Shown here in pieces: positions 1-8,424 of a stretch of DNA of 64,000 bases. The translations under genes and the position numbers were made by a program. The stretch's first letter is position 1. Every line of letters begins with the position of its first letter. The DNA is from Robertmurraya dakarensis (GTDB lineage: Bacteria; Bacillota; Bacilli; Bacillales; Cytobacillaceae). The stretch spans positions 200,157 through 264,156 of the forward strand of contig NZ_LT707409.1 in assembly GCF_900156875.1 (NCBI RefSeq), written 5' to 3'. The notes below the pieces were generated by a model that was not told the DNA's origin, ran no database searches, and was given only the letters and a program-made list of their open reading frames with translations.

Positions 1-1
1 G

Positions 2-1474
2 CTGATTGCCGGGCTGCCGCAAAGTCCGAACAATTACGATCCAACAAAACCTGAAAATCTAGAAGCAGCGACGGATCGCCGCAATGTTGTTTTACGTTTG
101 ATGAACAGACATGGTTATATAACAGAACAACAAATGGAAGAAGCCTCAAAAGTTTCCGTAACGGAAGGCATTGTTACCAACAACCAACAAAGGATGCCGT
201 ATGAAGCCTTTTTTGATGCAGCTGTACAAGAGGTAACGAGAAAATTGAAGGATGTTGATATAAGCACGGACGGATTAAAGATTTATACAACGTTGGATCC
301 AAAAGCACAGGATTACGCGGAAAAAATGTTGAATACAAATGAAATTATTGTTTACCCGAATGCTAACTTTCAGGGAGCTTTTGTCTTTTTAGATACCAAA
401 ACCGGTGAAGTCAGGGCGATTGGTAGCGGGCGAAACGAATATAAAGCGGAGTTTTTTGGCAACAACTTTGCAATAAACATGAAGCGTCAATCTGGATCTG
501 TATTTAAGCCGATTTTTGATTATGGCCCTGCGATTGAGCATCTGAAATGGTCGACGGCTCATCTGATTAATGACCAAAAGACGACTTATTCAAGCGGAGA
601 GCCTATATCCAACTGGGATAATCAACATCACGGAATAATGACCATTCGCAAAGCCCTGCAATATTCCTATAATATTCCAGCTCTTCTTACATTAAGAGAG
701 GTGGGGCTGGAGAAGGCAAAGGGATTTGCCGAGCAGCTTGGTATTATCTTTAAAGATGACAAGGTTTATGAATCCTATGCAATTGGTAGTAATACCGTCA
801 GTCCCATAGAGATGGCGGGAGCTTATAGCGCTTTTGGTAATGGCGGTGTTTTCAATCAGCCCCATACGGTTCAAAAGGTTATATTCCCAGACGGAAAAGA
901 AATTAGCTTTACCCCAGAACCAAGGAAGGTCATGCAGGACTACACGGCCTATATGATGACCGATATGATGCGGACTGTTGTTGATACGGGAACCGGTACA
1001 ACAGCCAATGTCCCGGAACTTGATGTTGCCGGAAAAACAGGAACTACTAATTTTGATGAAAAAACAAAAGCTAAATATGGTTACCCGAACAATGCTACAA
1101 ATGACAGCTGGTTTGCAGGATATACGCCGCAATACACGATGGCGGTCTGGAGCGGTTATGCTCAAAACGGTGAAGGAAATTACATGGCAGGTGACACAAC
1201 GAAGATTTCACAGCGAATGTTTAAAGCGATGATGCAAAATTTTGGTAGTGATACTTCTTCATTCAAGCAGCCAGAAAGTGTCTATGCAGTGAATGGTGAA
1301 CTGTATATCAAAGGTGTACCTTCTGCGGAAGTTCCGGTAATACCAAAAATTAATAAAGAAGATAAACCAAAAGATTGGAAGAAGAATAAAGGGAAAGATA
1401 AAAAGCAAAAAGGGAAGAAAGAAAATCCGGGGAAGGGAAAAGGAAAAGAGAAAAAGAAACATAAACAAGATTAA
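2..1474 (+). CDS. Class A penicillin-binding protein, 3' part (cut by window edge)
   Basis: The frame is open from base 2 and the 5' end lies outside the window, so only the end of the glycosyltransferase domain and the whole transpeptidase domain are seen. The first residues (LIAGLPQSPNNYDP) are the typical end of a PBP1 glycosyltransferase domain. The transpeptidase motifs appear in order: SVFK with the catalytic Ser at about base 497, SYN at about base 670 and KTGTT at about base 1034. The protein should polymerise and cross-link peptidoglycan outside the membrane. The C-terminus after the KTG motif is a run of Lys and Gly typical of Bacillus PBP1 proteins. A hairpin with a T-run follows. 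It is clearly a PBP1A/1B/2D-type protein; the exact paralogue cannot be told from this part. Confidence 0.93.
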   Translation: MIAGLPQSPNNYDPTKPENLEAATDRRNVVLRLMNRHGYITEQQMEEASKVSVTEGIVTNNQQRMPYEAFFDAAVQEVTRKLKDVDISTDGLKIYTTLDPKAQDYAEKMLNTNEIIVYPNANFQGAFVFLDTKTGEVRAIGSGRNEYKAEFFGNNFAINMKRQSGSVFKPIFDYGPAIEHLKWSTAHLINDQKTTYSSGEPISNWDNQHHGIMTIRKALQYSYNIPALLTLREVGLEKAKGFAEQLGIIFKDDKVYESYAIGSNTVSPIEMAGAYSAFGNGGVFNQPHTVQKVIFPDGKEISFTPEPRKVMQDYTAYMMTDMMRTVVDTGTGTTANVPELDVAGKTGTTNFDEKTKAKYGYPNNATNDSWFAGYTPQYTMAVWSGYAQNGEGNYMAGDTTKISQRMFKAMMQNFGSDTSSFKQPESVYAVNGELYIKGVPSAEVPVIPKINKEDKPKDWKKNKGKDKKQKGKKENPGKGKGKEKKKHKQD

Positions 1475-1567
1475 TGATTTGGGAATTAGGGAGATTCAAT
1501 TCCCGGGTAACCGAATGTAGTATGATGCTTTGATAGATGAAGTTAGAGCGCTTGATCTTAATGTTTG

Positions 1568-1592
1568 CTGTCCATGCGGGCAGTTTTTTTTT
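1568..1592 (+). terminator. Rho-independent terminator after the PBP gene
   Basis: Stem CTGTCC/GGGCAG (one G-T pair) with an ATGC loop, followed by nine T residues. Confidence 0.75.
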
Positions 1593-1703
1593 ATGGTGTA
1601 TTAAAAATGGATAAGTTCCTCTTGAGCCATGAATAGTGTAAAAAAGTTGGAAGAGACTAGTAGTTGTACATGCAATTGTATATACAAATAGGGAGATGAA
1701 GCT

Positions 1704-2192
1704 TTGAAATTCATGTTAAAACAGGAAATGCTTTTAATGGTAAGAGCGTTGTATTTTTGTATGGAAGATACGTGGGATAAAATTGGAAAGAAATATGATA
1801 TTTCACCTGCCCAGCAGCATATTTTGTTCCTGCTGTCGACGAATGGGAATAAGCTTACTCCGTCGAAAATTGGTGAATTGGGATGCTGGCATCCATCCAC
1901 TGTATCAAGATTGATAAACCGGCTTCAGAAAAATGGTTATATCAAAGTAAACGCGGACAAAAGCTCTAGATTTAAAATGGTTTCAATGACAGATGAAGGA
2001 AAGCAATTACTTGAACAATTGCTTGATGCAGCTAAAGCTATGGAGGAATTTCCATTTGATATGCAGCATTTATCAGAACAAGAAATTTTGACCTTTTTAG
2101 AGTGTGGTCAGAAAATTTTGGAAGTTCAAAAAGGAAAGGATTTTAGACAAAATGTAATCAGCAAGAGAGTGGATAATTATGATTATGCATAA
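1704..2192 (+). CDS. MarR-family transcriptional regulator
   Basis: A 162-residue protein with the winged-helix layout of the MarR family. The core runs from about residue 30 to 110, with helix-turn-helix residues around LTPSKIGELGCWHPSTVSR and a wing ending in a VSMTDEGKQLL-like segment. The HPSTVSR recognition helix resembles the Bacillus Hpr/ScoC branch, but the protein is shorter than ScoC (about 200 residues), so I do not give that name. The start is TTG at 1704, with GGGAGATG upstream at a suitable distance; ATG at 1713 is a weaker alternative. It stands alone ahead of a membrane protein gene in the same direction, with a 39-base gap, so the two could be co-transcribed. Its targets are unknown. 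Confidence 0.85.
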   Translation: MKFMLKQEMLLMVRALYFCMEDTWDKIGKKYDISPAQQHILFLLSTNGNKLTPSKIGELGCWHPSTVSRLINRLQKNGYIKVNADKSSRFKMVSMTDEGKQLLEQLLDAAKAMEEFPFDMQHLSEQEILTFLECGQKILEVQKGKDFRQNVISKRVDNYDYA

Positions 2193-2231
2193 CGCGGGAC
2201 GGATTTAATTTTCATCAGGAGGATTGCTGCT

Positions 2232-2717
2232 ATGTCTAGGGATAAAGGCATTTTAATTAGCATTTGGTTTATCATGATTATACTGATATTAAAATTTATT
2301 AAAAAGAGCGAAATCAAGCATGGCATACTAGCATTCCAATTTAAACAAATGATCACGTGGCTAGTGGGGTTACTTGTAGTCGAAAAAGGGCTAATCAGAT
2401 ATCCTGTTCGAGAATTTAAAAAAGCCAATAAGACGAGTTTTACGTTTGAGTATTTTATTTATCCCGCTTGCTGTGCGATTTTTAATGTGCGCTATCCAGA
2501 AAACAAGGGGAAAGGGATTAAGCTTCTCTACTATATATTCCATGCAGGGATCATCACGATCATAGAAGTTGTTATAGAGAGGTATACAAATCTTGTGACC
2601 TATATTAAATGGAGATGGTATTGGACTTTTATATCCATAGGCTTAACCTATTACATATCAAGGCTTTTTTATTGTTGGTACTTTAAGGATGAAGGCAGCA
2701 ACTTCACCAAAAACTAA
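2232..2717 (+). CDS. CBO0543-family integral membrane protein
   Basis: 161 residues with four or five hydrophobic segments and a basic, aromatic-rich C-terminal half (KWRWYWTF, SRLFYCWYF). The pattern matches the CBO0543 family of small Firmicute membrane proteins, whose function is unknown. The start is ATG at 2232 with AGGAGG upstream. Two more proteins of the same general type lie at 36024-36611 and 40715-41245. Its position just before an S-box leader gives no clue to function, because the leader belongs to the next gene. Confidence 0.65.
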   Translation: MSRDKGILISIWFIMIILILKFIKKSEIKHGILAFQFKQMITWLVGLLVVEKGLIRYPVREFKKANKTSFTFEYFIYPACCAIFNVRYPENKGKGIKLLYYIFHAGIITIIEVVIERYTNLVTYIKWRWYWTFISIGLTYYISRLFYCWYFKDEGSNFTKN

Positions 2718-2828
2718 TTATTAATTAGTTAGAGAATGAAATTACTAATTATCTGAAATCTCTTGTATTTTTGTTAATGAAGTGATATTATCAGTAACAA
2801 TAGTTAATAAAAAATCAATAGCGATAAC

Positions 2829-2946
2829 TTCTTATCCAGAGTGGTGGAGGGACAGGCCCGATGAAACCCGGCAACCATCAAGACAATCGTATTGTCTTGA
2901 ACGGTGCTAATTCCTGCAAAGGTGCAAGCCTTTGAAAGATGAGAAA
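2829..2946 (+). promoter_or_regulatory. SAM-I (S-box) riboswitch aptamer
   Basis: All the conserved blocks of the S-box are present in order: CTTATC...AGAG, GGTGGAGGGA, GGCCCGATGAAACCCGGCAA, a variable P3 helix (AAGACAAT/ATTGTCTT), GGTGCTAATTCC and TGAAAGATGAGA closing P1. When S-adenosylmethionine binds, the downstream terminator should form and shut off the following gene. A 16-base perfect palindrome (2947-2962, CGTATGAT/ATCATACG) lies between aptamer and terminator. Confidence 0.97.
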
Positions 2947-2962
2947 CGTATGATATCATACG

Positions 2963-2992
2963 GCCTCTCTTTCATGAAAGAGAGGTCTTTTT
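2963..2992 (+). terminator. Riboswitch-controlled terminator
   Basis: An 11-base perfect stem (CCTCTCTTTCA and its complement, 2964-2985) followed by a short T-run. This is the expression platform of the S-box ahead of the MsrA-like gene. Confidence 0.9.
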
Positions 2993-3023
2993 ACTGGAGA
3001 AGCTTATCGCTCGAAGGAGCGAA

Positions 3024-3386
3024 ATGAACATGGAAAGAGCAGTATTTGGTGCTAGTGAATTTTTTAGTGAAGAAGCATTTGTTACAGGTTTTCGCGGAAT
3101 TGAATATGTTAAGACCGGGCATTTGAAAGGGAAAAATATAGACATCGTCGAAATATGGTTTAATCCGTGGAAGGTATCTTATGATGAATTATTAGAATTA
3201 TTTTTTGATCTACATGACCCAACATCAACCGGGAATTATTCCATGATTTTTTTCTCTAATAAAAAACAATTAAATGTAGCCAAAAATAAGAAAGACGAGA
3301 TGAAACAAATTTTTAAAGATAAAATTATTACAGAAATCACGCCAGCGAGTGATGTAAAGAATATTTTTGCGTCGCTGAGGCATTAA
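3024..3386 (+). CDS. MsrA-like protein without catalytic residues, S-box controlled
   Basis: 120 residues, clearly shorter than MsrA (about 160-180). The fold signature of peptide-methionine (S)-sulfoxide reductase is recognisable: AVFGASEFF aligns with the MsrA FAGGCFWG block, and the segment with VSYDELLELFFDLHDPTS matches the conserved ISYEELLEVFWEIHDPTT region. The catalytic Cys of GCFWG is replaced by Glu12, the TGHAE block is replaced by KGKNI, and the GNDxGTQYRS segment is missing. It should therefore not reduce methionine sulfoxide by the known mechanism. An AAGGAG site stands before ATG at 3024. Control by a SAM riboswitch implies a role when methionine or SAM is short, perhaps binding or sensing of a methionine derivative (inference). 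The reading frame is intact, which argues for a working protein. Confidence 0.82.
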   Translation: MNMERAVFGASEFFSEEAFVTGFRGIEYVKTGHLKGKNIDIVEIWFNPWKVSYDELLELFFDLHDPTSTGNYSMIFFSNKKQLNVAKNKKDEMKQIFKDKIITEITPASDVKNIFASLRH

Positions 3387-3397
3387 ATAACATGGAG

Positions 3398-3433
3398 AAA
3401 AGGCTGATTTCATAGAATATCAGCCTTTTTTAT
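3398..3433. terminator. Terminator between convergent genes
   Basis: AAAAGGCTGAT/ATCAGCCTTTTTT hairpin with A- and T-runs on both sides. It can serve the MsrA-like gene on the plus strand and the phosphodiesterase on the minus strand. Confidence 0.85.
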
Positions 3434-3435
3434 TG

Positions 3436-4296
3436 CTATTTTCCTTTTTTAACTTCGTGGAGCAAGTCAGGGAAGTTTGTGAACATACCGGTTACACCCC
3501 AGTCTATTAACTGCTTCATTCTTTCCTTATCATTGACTGTATAAGGGTGGATTTCAAGTCCGCTGTTGACAACCTTTTGCACATATTCTTCATTTAAATA
3601 AGTATGGTTTGGGCCAACTCCGACCGCATATTCCTTGATAGCATCAATTTGTTCATCGGTAATTTCGGCATAGCTGCGATACGAGATTAATTGAACTAGA
3701 TTCACAGTTGGATCAAGGTCATGCATGATTTGTAAGCTTTGCTGGCTAAATGATTGCACAAGAAGTTTGTCTTTATCGATTCGATATTCATTGACGAGTC
3801 GCAGAAGTTCCTTCTCCATCCCTGGATAAATTTCAGGCGATTTCGTTTCGATATAGTAGCTAGCGTTTTTGCCGAACTTTTGGAACACTTCTTCTAATGT
3901 CGGTACTTCTAATCCTATATACTTGCTGTCTGCGTATTGAGGATATTTTTCATTGAACCAGCTTCCAGCATCCAGTTCCTTAACTTCCTTTAGGGTAAAG
4001 TCTTTAACATAACCAGTTCCATCTGTTGTACGGTCCACTTTTTCGTCATGCATCGCAATCAAATGGCCATCCTTTGTCATTTGGAGATCGACCTCGATGT
4101 AATCCCCGTGCATTTGTTCTCCCATCTTATAGGAAACTAGCGTATGCTCAGGGGCATGTCCGGAAGCTCCACGATGCGACACGTTCAAAATCTCCTTATG
4201 TTTTTCCTTTGCTGAGGCGACTTCTCCACCAGCCGTAACACCAACGACCATAACAAGAGCAGCCAATGACGACAACCATTTCTTTTTCTTCAACAT
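3436..4296 (-). CDS. glpQ: Secreted glycerophosphodiester phosphodiesterase (GlpQ-like)
   Basis: 286 residues, close to the length of Bacillus GlpQ. An N-terminal signal peptide (KKKKW followed by a hydrophobic stretch, AxA-type site near residue 29) marks it as exported. The GDPD active-site motifs are in place: HRGASGHAPEHT (His41, Arg42, Glu50), IEVDLQ (Glu68, Asp70) and MHDEKVDRT (His83). It should cleave glycerophosphodiesters, or wall teichoic acid units, to sn-glycerol 3-phosphate and an alcohol outside the cell. Family members are often induced by phosphate starvation, but no Pho box was identified. It is transcribed alone. The symbol is used in the broad sense; another secreted GDPD paralogue is possible. 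Confidence 0.9.
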   Translation of the reverse strand: MLKKKKWLSSLAALVMVVGVTAGGEVASAKEKHKEILNVSHRGASGHAPEHTLVSYKMGEQMHGDYIEVDLQMTKDGHLIAMHDEKVDRTTDGTGYVKDFTLKEVKELDAGSWFNEKYPQYADSKYIGLEVPTLEEVFQKFGKNASYYIETKSPEIYPGMEKELLRLVNEYRIDKDKLLVQSFSQQSLQIMHDLDPTVNLVQLISYRSYAEITDEQIDAIKEYAVGVGPNHTYLNEEYVQKVVNSGLEIHPYTVNDKERMKQLIDWGVTGMFTNFPDLLHEVKKGK

Positions 4297-4464
4297 ATTT
4301 CCAACTCCTTTAGTAGATTACTATTTAAAGGTAGCAAGTGAATGTTAATATTTTTCTATAATGAAGTAAATCTTGATAAAATTTCTATTACAATTGTAAA
4401 AAAGTGGGTGTTTATTCCTGTTACTTTTGTGGTAGATATAAATACTAGAAAGGGAGGAGATATT

Positions 4465-4719
4465 ATTAGAAAAAAAGAAGAAATTCAGATTGATAGGATG
4501 ATTAACGAAGGATTAGGCGCAGGTGAAATCAACGATAAGGATGATAGAGAACAGTTAGATTCACCGATATCTAAAAAAACAGGAACGACGAGAATAAATA
4601 ATACTATGGTAGAGGGTATGTCAGATGCAAAGGAACTCGGAAAAGAAATGGAAGTTCTAAAAACGAATAAAGAAGTTAAAAAAGATGGTCATATACCCGA
4701 CCCTATTCAACATAGTTGA
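4465..4719 (+). CDS. Small acidic hypothetical protein, probable ATT start
   Basis: The frame is open from before 4342, but the only good ribosome site is GGGAGG at 4452-4457. Seven bases after it stands ATT (4465), followed directly by Arg-Lys-Lys-Glu-Glu. This would give an 84-residue hydrophilic protein (MINEGLGAGEINDKDD, then an SDAKELGKEMEVL helix). ATT initiation is rare but known for infC. The next ATG (4498) has no good ribosome site. The MINEGLGxG block looks like a conserved Bacillus small-protein motif, but I cannot name a function. A clean terminator follows, supporting a real transcription unit. Confidence 0.55.
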   Translation: MRKKEEIQIDRMINEGLGAGEINDKDDREQLDSPISKKTGTTRINNTMVEGMSDAKELGKEMEVLKTNKEVKKDGHIPDPIQHS

Positions 4720-4729
4720 TAATATTAAA

Positions 4730-4760
4730 AAGCAATGGTAGAAGTCTTCCATTGCTTTTC
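4730..4760 (+). terminator. Rho-independent terminator
   Basis: Stem AAGCAATGG/CCATTGCTT with TTTT after it. The 270 bases from here to the next gene hold no convincing ORF or structure; a minus-strand frame at 4764-4964 has no ribosome site or recognisable residues. Confidence 0.85.
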
Positions 4761-5033
4761 TAGTTACTTATAAAGTATGGTCCACTTATCCTGAATCAAG
4801 TCTGGTATAATATAATTGTTGGAAAGTTTAAGCTTCTGTAATACCTTTACCAAAAACTGGATGAAAGCAGCGGCTAACTGAAAGTCACGATGGCTAAAAT
4901 TTATGAAAAATCTGGAGGTACATTCAAGAAAAATCATCATTAAAACGAGAAACTTCCTAAGCATCCTGCAATAGACTAATATTAGAAGGGATCTTTATTT
5001 TCCTCTAAATGGAGTTTTAAAGGGGGGAACAAG

Positions 5034-5231
5034 ATGTCAGTCAATCATTACACTAAAGGCTCTTATGAATACGCACAAAAACAGAAAATTATTGAACTTC
5101 AATCCAAAGGTTTTACAGATGTACAGACCATTAAAGAGGCAAAAGAGCTTATTCGTTTTGCCTACGCCAGAGAGGGCATTCCGCTGCGTTATACTCAAAT
5201 GGGTGTAAGTATTAGAATCTTTCCTGCTTAA
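5034..5231 (+). CDS. Small hypothetical protein, 65 residues
   Basis: A hydrophilic 65-residue protein with no membrane segment, rich in Lys, Gln and Tyr, ending in RIFPA. A strong ribosome site (AAAGGGGGGAA) precedes ATG at 5034, which is the main support for it being real. No family is recognised. It stands alone, 270 bases before the S-layer-homology gene in the same direction. Confidence 0.6.
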   Translation: MSVNHYTKGSYEYAQKQKIIELQSKGFTDVQTIKEAKELIRFAYAREGIPLRYTQMGVSIRIFPA

Positions 5232-5279
5232 ATCCTATTTTTTCGTTTATTGTTGTATTCATTAAGCTTATTTTTTAAA

Positions 5280-5317
5280 CTCGATATGTAAGCGTTTACA
5301 TAACGTTTCATATCGAG
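5280..5317. promoter_or_regulatory. Nested palindrome with a perfect cre-like site
   Basis: The 9-base arms CTCGATATG and CATATCGAG (5280-5288, 5309-5317) enclose TGTAAGCGTTTACA (5287-5300). That core fits the catabolite-responsive element consensus TGWAANCGNTNWCA at every position. It lies about 180 bases before the S-layer-homology gene and 50 bases after the small gene. It may be a CcpA site; which gene it serves is inferred from position only. Confidence 0.6.
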
Positions 5318-5498
5318 TACCTGCAAACATACGCCTTTAATTATTTTCCTTTTGCGTTTTGATATCTTTAATTTTATACAGTTTTCACCGTACGAAACGT
5401 TATTACCACTTCCATATTTTTTAATATATTCTTTTCTCTTTAAATAGAGTAATATCTTCTAGAAAGATAAAAGATTATATGGAAGAGGGGTTAACAAA

Positions 5499-6614
5499 TT
5501 GAAATATATTCGTATTTTGCTAGCATTAGTTGTTACGTTTGGAATTTTTACGGCAACACACGCTTTTGCAGCTGAAAAAACCATTGATCAGTATTATATG
5601 GACGATGTAAGTTACGAGCATGGAGCGTATGAAGAATTAGAACGTTTCTTGTATACAGATATTCTAGATGGGTATGAGGAAACTGAAACTTTTGAAGAAG
5701 ATGGAGAAGTATATGAATACACATCTATTTTATTAAAACCTGAAAATACCATTACTCGTGCACAGTTCACAAAGATTTTGGTGAATGCTATGAACTTAAC
5801 ACGCGGGGAGATTTCAAAAACATTCCCTGATGTAAACGAGTCAGATTGGTATTATGAATTTGTCCAAATTGCGAGCAGCAGAGGGATTATTACTGGTAAA
5901 GAAGATGGGACGTTCAAACCATATGATAAAATCACACGTGCGCAAATGGCTGTTATGATACACCGTGCTTTTGAGCCAACTGTTGATTTTTCTGCAACAG
6001 GAAAAACGTTCAAAGATGTCAGCGAAAGCAACTTTGCCTATGAAGCGGTTGTTAAAACAGCGGCTGTCGGAATCATTAAAGGATATGGAGATGAATTCAG
6101 ACCGAATCATTTTGCAAAACGTTCACAAGCTGTACTGATGATCGATCGTGCGTTACATCAAGAGCCTGGAACAGCACAAGACGAAATTTCCGTACTTGAT
6201 ACAGTAGACCGCAACGTTACAGAAGAGCTGCTATACTCTGAGCAACAAGATGTTGAAGCATTGGAAGCACTTTACCGTGAAACTACAATGGGTTACTATC
6301 TTGCTTACGCACTTGATAACGTTAGTATGCTTACTGATTCTGACTATTTAGGATCTTCTATTTCAATGGAAAAAGCAGGCGAACATTCAAGCAGCATCGT
6401 TTCACTAAATAATCGTTTTGCAGTAGTAAAAGTAGACAACTTAAAGGTTCTTGCTTCTATCGATGAACCGGATATGTCGCTTGAAATGAAAATCGACTTA
6501 TCAGGAACTGCTTACCTTAAGAAAACAGAAGATGGAACTTGGAAAATCTATAATATCGTCTATGATGAAGATTTCCTTGAGGAGTTTCTAACTGCTGCTG
6601 AAGAAGGTAACTAA
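5499..6614 (+). CDS. Secreted S-layer-homology (SLH) domain protein
   Basis: 371 residues. A signal peptide covers about residues 1-25 (ALVVTFGIFTATHAFAAEK). Three SLH-type repeats follow at about 45-215: one around ENTITRAQFTKIL, one around FPDVNESDWYYEFVQIA and KITRAQMAVMI, and a third around FKDVSESNFAYEAVVKTA with the diverged AKRSQAVLMI. SLH domains bind pyruvylated wall polymers, so the protein should sit on the cell surface. The C-terminal 150 residues are acidic and resemble a compact domain of unknown function. The start is TTG at 5499 with GAGGGG upstream. A terminator-like hairpin follows at 6626-6662. A cre-like palindrome lies about 180 bases upstream. Confidence 0.85.
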   Translation: MKYIRILLALVVTFGIFTATHAFAAEKTIDQYYMDDVSYEHGAYEELERFLYTDILDGYEETETFEEDGEVYEYTSILLKPENTITRAQFTKILVNAMNLTRGEISKTFPDVNESDWYYEFVQIASSRGIITGKEDGTFKPYDKITRAQMAVMIHRAFEPTVDFSATGKTFKDVSESNFAYEAVVKTAAVGIIKGYGDEFRPNHFAKRSQAVLMIDRALHQEPGTAQDEISVLDTVDRNVTEELLYSEQQDVEALEALYRETTMGYYLAYALDNVSMLTDSDYLGSSISMEKAGEHSSSIVSLNNRFAVVKVDNLKVLASIDEPDMSLEMKIDLSGTAYLKKTEDGTWKIYNIVYDEDFLEEFLTAAEEGN

Positions 6615-6625
6615 TATATAAAAGA

Positions 6626-6662
6626 ATTCCCACCTTTTTATAAAGATGGGGATTTTTTTTGT
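6626..6662 (+). terminator. Rho-independent terminator after the SLH gene
   Basis: CCCA...TGGG stem with a mainly A/T loop and eight T residues. Confidence 0.65.
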
Positions 6663-6826
6663 ATAAAGATAGAAGTGCAAATCGTTGTCTTTTGGGGCAA
6701 TGCGGCATTACAAATTGAGTGATATATTGATCACTTAAATTAGTTATCTAGCTGTTTAGACCTATGAGCTTCGTATCTCAACGCTGGTATATATTGTCTG
6801 TTACACTTGTAGTTGAGGTGAAACTG

Positions 6827-8185
6827 ATGCGAAGATTATTTCTTTTTGTTATCGTATGGGGATTATTTTTAGCAGGGTGCAGCGGGGAGGATCAACATAT
6901 TTCAGGGGAACAGGAAGAACTTCCTGCAGATGAAAAGATCGAAGAAAAAGTGGAGGAAGTCCCAGAAGAAGTTCCACCGGCTGCGGTTGACAATGTCCAT
7001 GAAATCGTGAAGGAGCAGGGAAAGTATGATGTCGATGAGGTTAATAAAAATGAAGAATTAAAAGCACAACTGATGGCAGAATTGAAGGATTTTCCTGATA
7101 ATCTATCAGGTGAAGAAGCTTATAATCGTGTTATTCCATTAATTGCAGCGGACATTAAAAAAGAGGCGGAGTTATTTGAGGCCGTTGATCCTGTGATTAA
7201 GTTTGATTCTTCTTCGCCAGATAATGAGTTTGCCTTACCGGAGACGGAGACCGTAAACGTCGCTATTTTGCTCGATGCAAGCGGCAGTATGGCAGGCCAA
7301 GTGAGTGGTGGTCAGAAGATGAAGCTTGCAAAGGAAGCAATTAAGAACTATGCTTCTGATTTGCCTGAAGGGTCCAATGTCATGCTGAGGGTGTATGGGC
7401 ATAAAGGGACCGGAAGTGATGCGGATAAAGAACTATCTTGCAGCAGCCATGAAGTAGTTTTTCCGCTTGGGGCATATGAAGAAGGGCAATTTGAATCTGC
7501 GTTGAATCAATTTGCACCTGCTGGCTGGACGCCGCTTGCCGGGGCTATCGAGGAAGCCAAAAAAGATCTGGAGTCTCAAAAGGGAGAAAACGTGCGGAAT
7601 GTAATCTACATTGTAAGTGATGGTATTGAAACATGTGATGGTGATCCCGTTGCGGCTGCGAAGGCATTGTATTCTTCAGATATCCAGGCAGAGGTGAACA
7701 TCATCGGTTTTGATGTAGACAATGAAGGGCAAGCTCAGCTAAAAGAAGTAGCCGAAGCAGGAGGCGGAGTCTACAAAACGGTTTATTCCGAGAGTGATTT
7801 GAATGATTACTTGAAGGAAGAATATAGCCGATTGTACTGGGAATGGCTGGCTTGGAGCAACGATCGTTATTTTGATGTATTAGGTCAAAGCAATGATATT
7901 TATTTTGATATGCTCGGCTATACGAATGATATTTACTTTAAATCTTTAGCGGAAAAAAATATGATGAGCACGATCCGATATGAATTAAAAGATCTCGGGA
8001 AGTTTAAAGATGGAGATGCAGCAGATGAATTCATGAAACTGGCCAGAATCCGTCATGAGACAGTCGATCAATATTTTGATCAAGAGGAAGACAGGAAGAA
8101 TAAAATTCGAAAAGAATTAAAAGAAAAGTATCAAAAATTAATTAAAGAAAAGAAAGAAGAAAATCTTGAGAAGTACTCTTCTTAG
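6827..8185 (+). CDS. VWA-domain lipoprotein
   Basis: The start is taken at ATG 6827, behind GAGGTG, rather than the longer frame from 6764, because it gives a clean lipoprotein signal: MRRLFLFVIVWGLFLAGC with lipid-modified Cys18. A Glu-rich linker follows. A von Willebrand A domain (about residues 140-330) carries the metal-binding MIDAS residues DASGSM, a downstream Thr in GWTPLAGAI and the SDGIETCDGD segment. The last 120 residues hold short near-repeats (NDRYFDVLGQS, NDIYFDMLGYT, NDIYFKSLAEK) and a charged coiled-coil tail. It should be anchored on the outside of the membrane and bind a protein or matrix ligand; the partner is unknown. Confidence 0.88.
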   Translation: MRRLFLFVIVWGLFLAGCSGEDQHISGEQEELPADEKIEEKVEEVPEEVPPAAVDNVHEIVKEQGKYDVDEVNKNEELKAQLMAELKDFPDNLSGEEAYNRVIPLIAADIKKEAELFEAVDPVIKFDSSSPDNEFALPETETVNVAILLDASGSMAGQVSGGQKMKLAKEAIKNYASDLPEGSNVMLRVYGHKGTGSDADKELSCSSHEVVFPLGAYEEGQFESALNQFAPAGWTPLAGAIEEAKKDLESQKGENVRNVIYIVSDGIETCDGDPVAAAKALYSSDIQAEVNIIGFDVDNEGQAQLKEVAEAGGGVYKTVYSESDLNDYLKEEYSRLYWEWLAWSNDRYFDVLGQSNDIYFDMLGYTNDIYFKSLAEKNMMSTIRYELKDLGKFKDGDAADEFMKLARIRHETVDQYFDQEEDRKNKIRKELKEKYQKLIKEKKEENLEKYSS

Positions 8186-8220
8186 AGTTTTGTGCGGGAT
8201 GGGGATAAGGGAGTTGCAGC

Positions 8221-8390
8221 GGTATTCGGACTAGTCCTGCGTGAACTGGATTGGAACAGTCTGAATCCGTTTCCTATTCGGGCTAGACCTCCGAGGAACA
8301 GGCAGGAGTAGTCCGAATCTGATAGTTTTTCAGACTCAAAGCTTTAACCACCCCGAGGGTTAGTCTGAATCCCTTAGCTATTCAGACTGG
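8221..8390. repeat. Cluster of AGTCTGAAT hairpin repeats
   Basis: Three hairpins share arms of the type AGTCTGAAT/ATTCAGACT: 8258-8284 (with G-T pairs), 8310-8336 and 8362-8388 (perfect 9-base arms). A half copy (GGTATTCGGACTAGTCC) lies near 8221. They fill the gap between a plus-strand and a minus-strand gene, as REP/BIME-type elements do. The same arm sequence recurs at 37907-37967. Confidence 0.7.
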
Positions 8391-8424
8391 ATAATCAGAA
8401 AGCTGCATGCACTAGATCGGATAC

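Noticed and set aside
692..1165. 157-codon minus-strand frame within the PBP gene
   Set aside because: Shadow of a well-supported coding sequence on the other strand.
4764..4964. 66-codon minus-strand frame
   Set aside because: No ribosome site, AT-driven hydrophobic composition, and antisense to nothing known.
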